Assembly (NCBI GenBank): GCA_963989385.1
Contig: OZ022503.1
Coordinates: 86,835,138-86,899,137, forward strand
DNA: 64,000 nucleotides
Source: Ctena decussata
Lineage: Eukaryota > Mollusca > Bivalvia > Lucinida > Lucinidae
Direction: 5' to 3'
Every line of letters starts with the position of its first letter. Position 1 is the stretch's first letter. Shown piece by piece: positions 52,139-62,589 of this stretch. The notes beneath the pieces were generated by a model. It did no database searches, was not told the origin of the DNA, and saw nothing but the letters and a program-made list of their open reading frames with translations. The translations under genes were made by a program, and so were the position numbers.

Positions 52139-53227
52139 TATGTACCAAATCTAATGTAAAAAGTATCTAAAAGGTATGATAACGATTCACACATAATTTG
52201 ACATGACCAAAGTTTATATCGGGTTTGGTGTTCAGAAGTAAAGAAAGCGTTTCTTTCGTTACATGCAAGGAAAGTCGTTCAAAGTGTTTGGAATTGGCTT
52301 GCCTGCGGGTAGAGCACCCGTCCCCATCTAAAATATAGTCTTAAAGAAAAGCATTTGCTTTGATAAAAGCGATGTTTTTTTCTCAAAGAGTTGACCCCTA
52401 ATAAGATAGATAGATTTGGTTCCGCTGAAAGTGCATATAATTTAGTTCACTTTCATCCCCGGTCTTGGAGCTCTAAATAGCCACAAGAATATATCTTAAA
52501 CATTTTATATAAGTTATAATATTCACAAATAGATGCATTCTGTTGCCCATAGAAACAACGAACCAATACAAACATAAAAACTGGAATTTCGATCGTATTG
52601 ACTGTCTTTCAGATTTCTCATTAGAGCATGTTGAATGTCAGTCCTACTTGACCAGATTTGCTTGCAGACATTCTGACCTGATTTTACACGGCAGAAATGA
52701 ATTATGTCTGGTACATCCTATAAATGCTTTTGAGACTTTTCACAATGAACTATTTCACGACAGGATTGTCTTGAATAAACTTTAAATGGAATCTTAATGT
52801 TTCGTTTTCCGGTCTCATTTTAGTTGTCCATTCTCTGTACAGAGCGAATCGATATTCGTTTGAATGACATTGTCAGGAAAACGTCTCAGGTACAGCAATT
52901 TCATGCGAATTTCATTTTATAATTGAAATCTCCTGAGATAGACGTTGCTTGAAACGGTACCTCAAGCCAGGCGCGTATAACAAACACTAAGCAGCCTTTT
53001 TGCTTCTGTGCAAACTGACAAGAGTCTTCCTTTTTAGATTCGTCCGGGTTAATAAATTGTATAACATTACGCGAAAAGAGACTGTCCGAATATGAATACT
53101 GATCTACATCTTACCTGTTCGCACATTCCATAAGATCCCTTTCCAAGCACCGCCAATCAGTTATATGCAAACGCTCATCCTGATACGAGTTACTGTTTAT
53201 GAAATAGCAGTTTCACAACAAGTAAAC
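52139..53227. other. Stretch without recognised gene
   Basis: An 80-codon ORF at 52543-52785 matches nothing I know. A decayed repeat G fragment (AAAGAAAAGCATTTGCTTTG ... AAAGAGTTGACCCC) lies at 52340-52420. Confidence 0.35.
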
Positions 53228-53310
53228 AGATACGCAATGATCAGAAACTGATACAATCAGACCCCATATCCCGTCCTCGAAACCAAAAAGGAAAAGAAAT
53301 ATACAGTAAA
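53228..53310 (-). mobile_element. R1b retroelement 3'-end fragment
   Basis: AGATACGCAATGATCAGAAA then CTGATACAATCAGACCCCAT matches the R1b terminus, truncated near 53310. Confidence 0.65.
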
Positions 53311-53609
53311 ATCTCTTTATTAATTTGGTATGAATACGTTTATATTATTAAGATCACCTTACAGATTGCCTAGAAGTGGCCCTATTAGTGAGGGGATCTT
53401 AATTTTGCATATAAAATCAGAAGGAAAATACCATTTGGGACTGGTACAGACCGGTCTAAATAATGAGTTGGTCTTAATTTCGAGTGGAATAAGGAGCTAC
53501 CTATCATATGTTATAAATATAACAAACCAATTAGAAACACTATATTTAACTTTAATAAACTGGTCTCAGCTCTTGATATTCACACAAATACCCCTGATAC
53601 ATGAGATTG

Positions 53610-53897
53610 TATAGACTCCAAATTTATCTATCCTGATGCTGGCCATGTCATTACAGGGAATCTTAATATTATTTCAGATTCAAGAATTCATAACATTATT
53701 TCGAAGGGACCAAAATATAGATTTCTAACCGTATTGATTTCAAAAAAAATCTAGGGAAGATATAGCCTGTTCTTTAAGTGATTTTGGTAATCGATGGCGC
53801 AAGCGGGAGCATATTGAGTCTGATGTCTTAAAGGAATGGAAGGTGAACGTTTTTAAAGTAATGGATAAACGTATTAACATCAATTCTCTGTAAGCAC
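53610..53897 (+). pseudogene. Retroelement polymerase N-terminal fragment
   Basis: The plus strand reads PDAGHVITGNLNIISDS and HNIISKGPKYRFLT, then after frameshifts SLSDFGNRWRKREHIESDVL. From memory, the '(D/G)AGHIITGDLNII...KGPKYR' block precedes the polymerase domain in the same retroelement group as the fragments at 46.5 and 51 kb. Frameshifts near 53740 and 53750 break it. It is detached from any palm domain here. Confidence 0.6.
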
Positions 53898-54925
53898 CAG
53901 AATATTTTGTCCACGCACCGAAAGGGATTTTGATGACACTTATTTCAAATGAAAGGGTGTATCAAAAAACGAAAAAGTTATACTTAGTTTTGCGATTCTT
54001 CTTTCCGTTGTCATGGAAACGGCAGATGAAAATAGAAAATGTTGAAACTGGTGGGAAATTACAGTAGGTGGATATCTTAAGATTTTAAACATTCATACTT
54101 TGTCTGAAACTGATTAATTTTGCAGTTTTTGTATAAAGTAGACAACAAATAAATAATTCAAAGTGGGAAGTGTATATTCTGAAACTGCTGTTTGCTCCAG
54201 TTATCACTTAAATGTGAAATTTTAGGTTTTCTTGGTGTACCATGGTCTCCTATTTAAGAGGGCAATGTGCAAAACGCAGTCTGATACAGACAGTGTGCCA
54301 TATTCTAGTATATAAAGAAAAGCCTATAATACAAATTTCATAAAAAATCTGAGTGGGGTAAAGTAGTTTTCTGCATTAATTCTGGAGGTGGTTGCACCCC
54401 AAAAGCCAAATTTTCTTCAATTCTATCCTACTTTGGTTGCTACGCAGAATTTTTTTTTTTTTTTTTTTTTAGAATTAGAATTAGAATTGATTACTTCCCT
54501 TGTTAGCTCTTCACAGTAAAACAACGAAACTTGTAAACAAAAGGCGGGTATTCCACAAGTTTGACAGAATTTGTGAATTTGTATGCTGAGTTTTTATTCA
54601 GTTATTCATTGTAGCACCGTCTACAGAACAGATAATGTTACACAATTCTGAGGTCACTACATGTATTTGTTACGTGTGTTTATCAGATTTACCTCTTGAT
54701 TGTTGGAGAAAGTGAAGTGCTGTAGAGTGACATGTTGCAGATTCGTACACTGGGAGTTTAAGGGTTTCTACTGCATGCATCATATCACTTGAAAACAAAT
54801 TAATTACTTGACTATTAAGCAAACAATCATGCCAGTCATTTCCAGTGCATGCTTGTGTGTGCCTTGTAGATTCAGTTGTTGTAGAGATTGTTATTTTCGA
54901 CTCCGCTACAGCCTCTCTTATACAG
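53898..54925. other. Stretch without recognised features
   Basis: A T-run at 54450-54470 is followed by AGAATTAGAATTAGAATTG. Otherwise featureless AT-rich DNA, presumably upstream or intronic to the candidate exon below. Confidence 0.4.
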
Positions 54926-55090
54926 CAGTTGATTTAAGGCCAACAATAAGACAAATAATATGTGGTGGCCCTCGATATTTGTCAAGTCATACACAAGAAA
55001 GGCAAGTGCCTCATCGAGACAGGGGAATCACAGAAGAGACAATGTACAACATCAATGATGTTTCTGGTGTTGTTCTTCCAGTTGCCATAT
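54926..55090 (+). CDS. Candidate coding exon of an unidentified gene
   Basis: It follows a pyrimidine-rich acceptor (CCTCTCTTATACAG) and ends at a consensus donor (CCATAT|GTAAGTAAAG). The open frame reads VDLRPTIRQIICGGPRYLSS, then HTQERQVPHRDRGITEETM and YNINDVSGVVLPVAI, a mixed-charge, low-repeat sequence unlike the repeat-derived ORFs. The frame stays open upstream to 54808, with ATG at 54829, so the exon could start further left. I do not recognise the protein. If real, it would follow the possible first exon at 51640-51729, and later exons would lie beyond the window or hide among repeats. A chance ORF with chance splice sites remains possible. Confidence 0.35.
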
Positions 55091-55364
55091 GTAAGTAAAG
55101 GAGGCTCAGTAGCTGCTAGCGGCTGCAGTCCCACTCCAGCTCTAGCCCTAAATTATTTCAGAAACAAGTTTCTAGTTTTAAAAAAATGAAAACGGTTTCT
55201 AGGTATTTTCCAGCCCAGTGCTGTGCTACTAGTAGCTGGGGAATGTAATGGTCTATAATTTTTCCATTAACAACAAACCTTATCAAATTCTATGGAGCTA
55301 ATTGCCAATAGAGGGTTTTATCAATAAGGGGCACACACACTTCTTATATATGTATTTTTTTTTA
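55091..55364. other. Spacer, nothing recognised
   Basis: Non-coding; presumed intron if the candidate exon is real. Confidence 0.35.
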
Positions 55365-55370
55365 ATAAAC

Positions 55371-55450
55371 AGTGTACATGGTGTATTGTTGCAAAATGGG
55401 CACTGAATAATATTAGAGTGCCCATTTTGCAACAATACACTGTTTATTCT
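55371..55450. repeat. Hairpin of about 80 bp
   Basis: GTGTATTGTTGCAAAATGGG then CACT pairs with AGTGCCCATTTTGCAACAAT then ACAC around a short GAATAATATTAG loop. Confidence 0.9.
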
Positions 55451-55916
55451 AGAACTGTGTTTTAGAAATAAACACAGTCCATCTAGGACACTGGAACTGT
55501 TTATAGTGTATGGGTACACAACGATGTATTCTGCCATTTTTACAAAGGGAAACAACTTCTGTGATGTCCTCTTTTCTTTTCTGAATGAAGACGCCCTTCC
55601 ATAATGGGGTCTATTCATAAAGGAAAAAAATCTGGTCAGGGGAGTGGTGGGGTGCAAATTCTTTCCTTTATGAGTTGGCACAGTTGAGAAAAAAAAGGAA
55701 AAAAAGAAAGAAAATGGTTTAGATTGCTGTACACCTTAAATTTGCCAAGTTATAGATTTTACAAAACTTTTCAAAGAAGTTGAAAGAAACTAGACATAGT
55801 AAGTCATATTGTCCCGACAATACATGGATAGCACCAGATACAGTTTTCAATGAATCATGAGAGGGCAGTTATATGATACAATTTCAGTGAATCCTTTCAC
55901 CTCTTATCTCCTGTTA

Positions 55917-56127
55917 ACAGAGCTCTAGATAAGAGGGGTATTTGATGATAATTGAGGGATAACTTTTTTCTTATTTTTCATTGAAACCCTATGTTGTGAT
56001 CCCTCATCTGAACCGTCTTGTCGAGACAGTCCAGATGAGGGGTCACAACATATGTTTTTATGCAGAAATAACAAAAGTTATCCTTAACTATCACCAAATA
56101 CTCCCTCTTACATTGTATCAAGAGCTC
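55917..56127. mobile_element. Foldback MITE (CAGAGCTCTAGATAAGAGG ends), copy 1
   Basis: The left arm AGAGCTCTAGATAAGAGGGG then TATTTGATGATAATTGAGGG is matched by the inverted right arm, and the centre pairs ATCCCTCATCTGAACCGTCT with the complement of CCAGATGAGGGGTCACAA. The sister copy is at 62342-62545. Confidence 0.9.
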
Positions 56128-56439
56128 TGTGTTATGATTATGCATACTTTACATTGTACATGTATATGAACATTCGGAAAATCTTTTTATCTGTTTTTAG
56201 GGACTGAAACATAATGAAGAAAATGTAGTTGATTATGCCAGTAAAAGGTTAATCTGATGGTGGACAGAAATACCAATAACAATGTACTTTTGAGAATGAA
56301 AGAAATGAATCCAAAATACGCCATGTGTGCCACTTCAGCAACATGCTTGTGGGAGCAGAGAAACTTGAAATATGCCTGAAGAATACTGTTCAAATGTCTG
56401 CTGTAGGTATACTTATAATGGCATTGCACTAATTAAATA

Positions 56440-56540
56440 GAGGATCTTGTAGGAGTGATCATTTCATATGAAATTTATGAAACAAGCCTTTGGCGAGTTT
56501 CATAAATTTCATATGAAATGACCACTAGTGTAAGATTCTG
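56440..56540. repeat. Hairpin of about 100 bp
   Basis: ATCATTTCATATGAAATTTA then TGAAAC pairs with GTTTCATAAATTTCATATGA then AATGACC around AAGCCTTTGGCGA. The flanks ATCTTGTAGGAGTG and CACTAGTGTAAGAT also pair. Confidence 0.88.
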
Positions 56541-56929
56541 TTTATCATATTGCCCTTTAAAATGAGATTTTAATGTCTTCAAATTGAACATTAATGCAAT
56601 AAGTAAACGCATTGTTGACTCGTACGTTGTCAGTGATGTTACATGTATGTTACATGTATGTGCCAAAGTGTTATTACACGTGTGGCCTTATGATTTTTAT
56701 GACAGGACGTTATCCACTGAATAACAGTGATGTCATATGATAAACAGATTTAAAGGAACCTGATGTCTTATATCAGCCAACTGCCTGCACATTTGTTGAG
56801 TTTTACCAGATTTCTAAATTCACTGTTTTTCATTTGCAGTCTGAATCTTTAAAGTGAAATGTGGAAACTGATATGTTTGCACAAATGTGCAGCACGATGT
56901 GATTATTTCTGTATGCATTGGTTGGTCAA

Positions 56930-57088
56930 GTGGTTGTTATGGGTTTAATGGCCCTATGAGGCAGTATTTTAGTCTGTATCAGACCATCTCCCAGAGAGAG
57001 GGAGAAACAAGAGAGAAATGATTGAAAGAATTTAAAACAATGCCCGCCTGCACCTATTGCAAGCACAGTAGGCCCTTGTCTTACTTTC
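56930..57088 (-). mobile_element. SINE-like repeat family C, truncated
   Basis: TTATGGGTTTAATGGCCCTA, GGCAGTATTTTAGTCTGTAT and GCAAGCACAGTAGGCCCTTG, ending before the CCCGGCACTGG part. A family-D SINE tail follows directly. Confidence 0.7.
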
Positions 57089-57089
57089 T

Positions 57090-57240
57090 GTATTCACTTA
57101 CCTTGAGGCAGCAAAAGGAAAGTGTTGGGTTATTTCTTTTTCATATTATATGCTGTGCCCAAGATACAGTAGGGCTCTAACAGTCTTCTTCCCCTACGAC
57201 CACAAGACTCTGGAAAACCTTTTACCTTTACTTTCATAAA
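57090..57240 (+). mobile_element. SINE family H, 3' fragment
   Basis: GCTGTGCCCAAGATACAGTA, GGGCTCTAACAGTC and AAAACCTTTTACCTTTA match the end of the copy at 63425-63705. The tRNA-like head is missing. Confidence 0.65.
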
Positions 57241-57346
57241 TAATGGTTCCTTTCATACAATCTTCATAATTATTTATGTATTTTGGGACACATTAAATAC
57301 ATAGCTCCAAATAATCCAGGTCTCACTCACGGGCACTGCCCTTTTT

Positions 57347-57513
57347 TTAGCTCGCCTGAATGAAGTTCAGGAAGAGCTATTGTACTACCTCCGGCTTTGG
57401 CGTTAGTGGCGGCGGCGGCGTTAGCAAAATGTTAAAGTTTTACATTAAAGTTTTTTAGGTGATGGGCAAGGCACTGTCAGGCGAGCTATCCTGTCCCGGT
57501 GACAGGTCTTGTT
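57347..57513 (-). mobile_element. Helitron/HINE-like element, core-deleted copy
   Basis: Minus strand: AACAAGA, hairpin CCTGTC-ACCGG-GACAGG, ATAGCTCGCCTGACAGTGCC, a GCC-rich minisatellite remnant, AATAGCTCTTCCTGAACTTC then ATTCAGG hairpin and CGAGCTAA. Only about 167 bases remain. The 5' hairpin differs in sequence from those at 37003 and 44709 but keeps its pairing. Confidence 0.75.
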
Positions 57514-58176
57514 AAAATTTACATTGGACAATTGTATTGCTAGTCCGGACTAGTCTGACAAAGGTGGTAGAATAGAAAAATATTGACATTGCTCTGATAC
57601 TCAGTCAGTGAGACCAGGTGCTCTAAAAATAAACCAAGCATTTGTACTGATTTCTTCTATTCCAAGGGAAGTGTTTAAATATGTAATTTGTGCATCTGCT
57701 ATAAACAGAAGATCATGGATTTGTATGGGCTTTACGTGAAACTGATTTAAACACTGTGTAGGTATTGGTCAGGAAAAGCCAGCTTGAACATCTGGTTTTG
57801 ACTGTGCTGATTTGCAAATGATTTTGAATATTATTTTTTGTCTAATAAGCAGGAAGGAGACTCTATGATTGGTTACTTATACAGAGACTGTACCAGAGAT
57901 GGTGGTTACTCAATAATTATACACAGACTGCACCAGAGATGGCTCCCTGTCACTGTGTTACCAAACTAGAGACATCCAGTATGGTGATCATGATGTCTGT
58001 TGGTTGGCCTACCAGAAAGTATGATAGAAAGAACCCAGACCTTTGATCTATGCAAATAACTTATAAACAAGTTCTACAGGTAGTTATTCACTAAGGGCAT
58101 TGAGGGCTGCATTTATTGAACAGGATCTCAGCCAAGGTTAATAATGGATTATATTGGACCATTAACACCAGTTATT
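57514..58176. other. Stretch without recognised features
   Basis: A short direct repeat (ACAGAGACTGTACCAGAGAT and ACAGACTGCACCAGAGATGG) occurs at about 57882 and 57923. Nothing else. Confidence 0.4.
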
Positions 58177-58440
58177 GTCCCCCGCCTTTTCAAAGAAAAG
58201 CAGAGGGACACAGTTTTCGGCATTCCATCCTTCCGTCTTTCCATCCCCCTAAAGTAGTAGGTACCTTGTGTGTGCAACTCCTCCTACAGTTTTATGCCGA
58301 TTCTTTCGAAACTGTACAGATGTATTTGTCATGGTCTGAAGATATGCATGTGGGTTGGATATAATCCTGGGATTATTTTTTTGTCACTTTTTCCACAAGT
58401 TGAACTAGGTCATTTTTTAGGCCTTTTTACTATCAAAGTG

Positions 58441-58712
58441 GCCGGGCCGGGTAGCGCAATCGGTAGGGCACCTGACTCGTAAGTCAGAGGTCCTGGGTTC
58501 GAATCTCGGTCTGGCCACATACTTTCGTTTCTCCTTCCGCTGATTCAAGAAGGGCAGTTGTCAGTTACTGGCGAAAGTATGTGCACTTAGTACTGGTTAA
58601 CCGCTTAGGAGGTCTAAGCCTGCCCAGGAATAGTGTGGTTAGGTAACTGACCGTCCCGACATGACCTTAGTTGTTTACCGTGGACGTTAAGCATCAAATC
58701 AACCAACCAACA
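58441..58712 (+). mobile_element. tRNA-derived SINE (family A), young copy
   Basis: GCCGGGCCGGGTAGCGCAAT (A box), GGTTCGAATC (B box), a core with the CACATACTTTCG / CGAAAGTATGTG inverted pair, and GTGGACGTTAAGCATCAAAT with a CAACCAACCAA tail. A perfect 12-bp duplication ACTATCAAAGTG flanks it (58429-58440 and 58713-58724), cutting a tandem unit of the host element. Confidence 0.96.
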
Positions 58713-59769
58713 ACTATCAAAGTGACTAGATAGTGGGTACCTTGTGTGCGCAACTTCTCCAACAGTTTTATGCCGATGCCTTTGAAACTTCACAGGTGTT
58801 TTGGTCATGGTCTGAAGATATGCATGTGGTTTGGATATAATCCTCACATTATTTTTTGTCATTTTTTCTACAAGTTGAACTTAGTCAATTTTTAGGGGTT
58901 TTTACTATCATAGTGACTAGATAGTGGGTACCTTGTGTGAGCAACTCCTCCTACAGTTTTATGCCGATTCCTTTGAAACTTCACAGGTATTTTGGTCATG
59001 GTCTGAAAATATGCATGTGGTTTGGATATAATCCTCACATTATTTTTTATTACTTTTTTCGCAAATTGAACATAGCCATTTTTCATACATTTTTACTATC
59101 AAAGTGAATAGATAGTGGGTACCTTGTGTGTGCAACTCCTCCTACAGTTTTATGCCCATTCATTTGAAACTTCACAGGTGTTTTGATCATGGTCTGAAGA
59201 TATGCATGTCATTTGAATGTAATCCTCACATTTTTTTTATTACTTTTTTCACATTTTTAATTTAGCCGCTTTTCCAGCTCAAACACTAAAGGCCCTGTCA
59301 CACTGTCACGAGTTTAGCTACGATAAGCTACGAGTTTATAACTCGCCACATGTCGAGGGGAAGTGGAGGAGATATCGCCATATCTCGTCTTAAGTCGAAC
59401 AAGCATCGCCATAACTCGCATATTGTCTACGAGAATTTTAAACTGTTTAAAATTCTCGCCGTTCAAAGTATTCTCGTAGCGAACTCGCAGCTCACTCGTA
59501 TATTGTCGTACAACTATCGTACACATTGTCGCCTATTGTCGCACATTCTCGTGTGCTCTCGCCGTCCGAAAGCAACAAGCGAGTTCTGGCGATATAGTAC
59601 GATATAAGGCGAGCTGGGTACGAGTAGCTGCGACACACAGTGCGACACTGTGCCGAATATGGGGGATTCTCCACGAGATCTCTTCGAGTACTGTCGACAA
59701 CTATACGACAATTGGCGAGTGCTTTACGAGTTCTGTTCGAGACATGGTAATCTTCTATAAATATTAGCT

Positions 59770-60205
59770 ACACGTATGTCATTGTCCAGCGGTTTAAATG
59801 TAAACGTCTCAGTATTCATCATACGTTCATTTTACGTTTATCAGTGCATGATAATGGCTCCCAAGAAAAGGGGAGAAATTGCAACGATTAAACACGAGCT
59901 GGTACACCTCCCAGAGATACCTCAACACCACTTCCTAGGGAAGATGTGCCTAATGTGGATGAGGTACCTCCAGGGGATAGGGAGCAGCCCCAAGACACGC
60001 ATCCCCTTGAGGACGGTATTTTATGGCACCCGAAACCCATACATGAGGATCTTGTAGCTTTCTCCTGTTGTCAAGTACCTCAGGGCGATAGCAAGCTTCT
60101 ATCCCGGTTTAAGGGACTCTCGGTACCACGTTTTCTGTTTCAGCAGCCTACAGGAGTAAGTCTCTGCTCAAGGTCTCTGAACATTTCAGGCAGTACTCTC
60201 AGAAA
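59770..60205 (+). other. Open but anonymous segment inside the CACTA-ended element
   Basis: Overlapping short frames start MAPKKRGEIATIKHELVHLP (from 59851) and, in another frame, MPNVDEVPPGDREQPQDTHP (from 59946). A CTAG acceptor-like site could join them. I recognise neither. It may be captured host sequence or a decayed transposon ORF. Confidence 0.25.
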
Positions 60206-60207
60206 GT

Positions 60208-60527
60208 CACTGTAAAAATATCCGTAGATTTTACGTTAGAATAACTGGCAACTGGCTGCCAGTCCATTTCTCGTTATTTTTTACGGTGTCTGCCTGTAGA
60301 ACATATTTTGAAATATCGATATGGTAGAATTATGTTGCCTGACCGCACTCGAAAATGGCTATATGACCAAAACCATATCTGTTTTCTTCTATCCTGCTTT
60401 GCGTGACGATTCCTCCAGCGTTTACGGGCGCCCGTAAAAATAACGCCCGTAAAATAACGGGCAATGGACTGGCAGCTGGTTGCCAGGTATTCTACCGTAA
60501 AACGTATGGAAATTTTTTACAGTCTTG
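60208..60527. mobile_element. Foldback MITE (ACTGTAAAAA ends) nested in the CACTA-ended element
   Basis: CACTGTAAAAATATCCGTAG, ATTTTACG and ACTGGCAACTGGCTGCCAGT then CCAT at the left are matched in inverted order by ATGGACTGGCAGCTGGTTGC and TACCGTAAAACGTATGGAAA then TTTTTTACAGT at the right. Arms of about 95 bases, loop about 130. Confidence 0.88.
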
Positions 60528-61285
60528 TGGGCGCTTCATGGTCTTTAGTTCGCAGTTAATGCAGCAGACGATCATAGTGTCCACAGTCTTTTCGCCTCAT
60601 GAATCATGGTCTGATCCAAAATATGTTAGGATCCCTCCTCCTCCTTCTCCTTCTCTGTTTTAGCCGCTGGGTGAGGCCAAGATCAATAGCGGCATCATCT
60701 TCCTCCAGTGCCAACAGTAACGAAGTCTAAGAAGCCTTTGTGGAAGTTGAAGAGTCATGTTTCTCATTCGGTAACCAATGATCCTATGACCATTGGTCTG
60801 CAGTATACACCAACTTATATTCACCCAAAATGCTGGAGAACTCGTACAGAAAGCGCATTATGTCGCACAAAGTCGAAGAAGGTTCGGATGATATCGTACT
60901 ATGTCAAACAAAGACCGTACTAATATCGCAATAAATCCTACCATATCGTACTAACTCGTACCTTGTCGTACAAAACGCGTACTAACTCGTACAAACTCGT
61001 AATGATATCGAACAAGTATCGAAACGTTATCGTAGGAATGTCGAAGGTACTCGTGCAAACACGTACTAGTTTCGTACGTTTTGGTCAGAAATATCGAAGA
61101 GATCTCGTGCTCTACTCGTACAACAGTTTTGACAGAAATTCATTTTGTAACTCGTGGTCATCCAAGCCGATTTACTGCGAGTTCGATCTCGCCGTAAATC
61201 GCCGCTTGTCGCCAGAGATATCGTGACAGTGTGACAGGGGCTTTAGTGTATATACAGTGGAGACCTAGTTTCCAAGGCGGGGGAC

Positions 61286-61879
61286 ATAAATTCGTCGAAT
61301 TTGCTTATTATTCCTTGCTTTGTGGACGATAAAAGATATGGTGACACTGCCATATCTTTAATTGGATTGTGTACTTTGTGTTCTTTAATTGGAAAATGAT
61401 GTCTGCTTGCTACGTTTCTCAGTAGAACATCTGGAACCGCTAAGCATTTTTGATGGTTATAACGTTTCAGACAAGTTTGAATTTAAGCGAAACTGGACAA
61501 CTCACAATATAGTTATTGCCCCATAAAACTTCCATTGAATCACAATTGGAACAAGCCTGTCCATAGATGCTAAATGTATACAGCATCTGTTGACATTCTG
61601 TAAATGCAGCAGAATTACTGTAAAATCCAGTCTGCATAAGAATGCAAATGGTGCAATTCCCAAATATAACGGATAGTGCTCTCAATGTTTTAATGCAGCT
61701 TTTCATAAAATTTGAATAAACTTTATCATTTCATAACTTCTGTATAAGCAGTTTGAATTTAAAAGTGATTTAAAGCTCCTTTAAATTCTTTTGCAGAATG
61801 GAAGCCTGCTTAACTCTTACAGAAGCAGATGAAAGGTCTCATCCAGAGAAAGTCTTAGTGTTAAATATCAACTTTTAGT
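61286..61879. other. Stretch without recognised features
   Basis: The antisense ORF at 61467-61706 is anonymous. Confidence 0.4.
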
Positions 61880-61965
61880 CGAGCGAGTGAGAGAACTCGG
61901 GTATAATGTCCCAGCAATAATAGGTCATATAGAGATGGGACCTCGTTTTAAACTCCAACATTCAT
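61880..61965 (-). mobile_element. SINE family E, 3' fragment
   Basis: GAGTGAGAGAACTCGGGTAT then AATGTCCCAGCAATAATAGG and GAGATGGGACCTCG match the complement of the 3' part of the SINE at 2209-2371. The head is missing. Confidence 0.75.
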
Positions 61966-62341
61966 TCACTGTATTTTGAGAAGTCCTTGACACTTTCTGG
62001 TAGACTGATTAAAGCATTAACTTCTCAAAGGCCAACTAAATAAATAGAGGAAAAATAAACTTGTATCGATTGAGAAAATAAACAATTCTACTAAATCTCA
62101 AAAGTACTACCCAGAAAAGGACTTGGTGAAACACACTAAGAAATGTACGAGTTTCTACGAAAGATGCAAAAAAAAAACAAAAAAAAAAAACGGAAGCAAC
62201 ATGTAGTGAGTTTGAACTTCAGAATCCCTTGCTACAATGCACTTTACTTATTTCATGTGGTGTATTTTATTAAGTACATGTATTCCAGTATGTTCCATGT
62301 TGATTTTGATCAAATATGAAATTACACTTATTACAGTAATT

Positions 62342-62545
62342 CAGAGCTCTAGATAAGAGGGGTATTTGATGATAATTGAGGGATAATTTTCTTCATTTCT
62401 CATTGAAACCATATGTTATGACCCCTCATCTGAGCCATCTCATCAAGGTGGTTCAGAAGAGGGGTCACAACATATGTTTTTATCCAGAATTTACAAAAAT
62501 TATCCCTAATTATCATCAAATACTCCCTCTTATCTAGGGCTCTAA
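62342..62545. mobile_element. Foldback MITE (AGAGCTCTAGATAAGAGG ends), copy 2
   Basis: Same as 55917-56127, about 90 percent alike by eye, with arms AGAGCTCTAGATAAGAGGGG and CTCCCTCTTATCTAGGGCTCT. Confidence 0.92.
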
Positions 62546-62589
62546 GTATATGTGTACACGTCCATGTTTTTTTTTTTTTCATTTTGACA

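Larger units (their letters stand above)
59284..61248. mobile_element. TIR element with CACTA-type ends and TCGTAC word arrays
   Basis: Ends CACTAAAGGCCCTGTCACAC then TGTCACGA (left) and its reverse complement with one mismatch (right, to 61248). The subterminal 400 bases on each side are crowded with TCGTA, TCGTAC and ACTCG words. Terminal CACTA and dense subterminal repeats fit EnSpm/CACTA elements, but no matching 3-bp duplication is seen and no transposase is present. The middle (59770-60900) holds anonymous ORFs and a nested MITE. ORFs at 59314-59711 are readings of the word array. Confidence 0.7.
58177..61285 (+). mobile_element. GTCCCCCGCC-ended tandem-core element, copy 2, heavily interrupted
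   Basis: Starts GTCCCCCGCC and ends GGCGGGGGAC. The left part (58240-59270) has at least four units of about 165-180 bases with GGTACCTTGTGTGTGCAACT, CCTCCTACAGTTTTATGCC and CATGGTCTGAAGATATGCAT. A SINE (58441-58712) and a CACTA-ended element (59284-61248) are inserted in it. Opposite in orientation to 10073-10746. Confidence 0.75.

Noticed and set aside
60640..60700. RWVRP motif suggestive of a Harbinger-type transposase
   Set aside because: Only five residues in one short frame, with stops around it and no downstream catalytic motifs.
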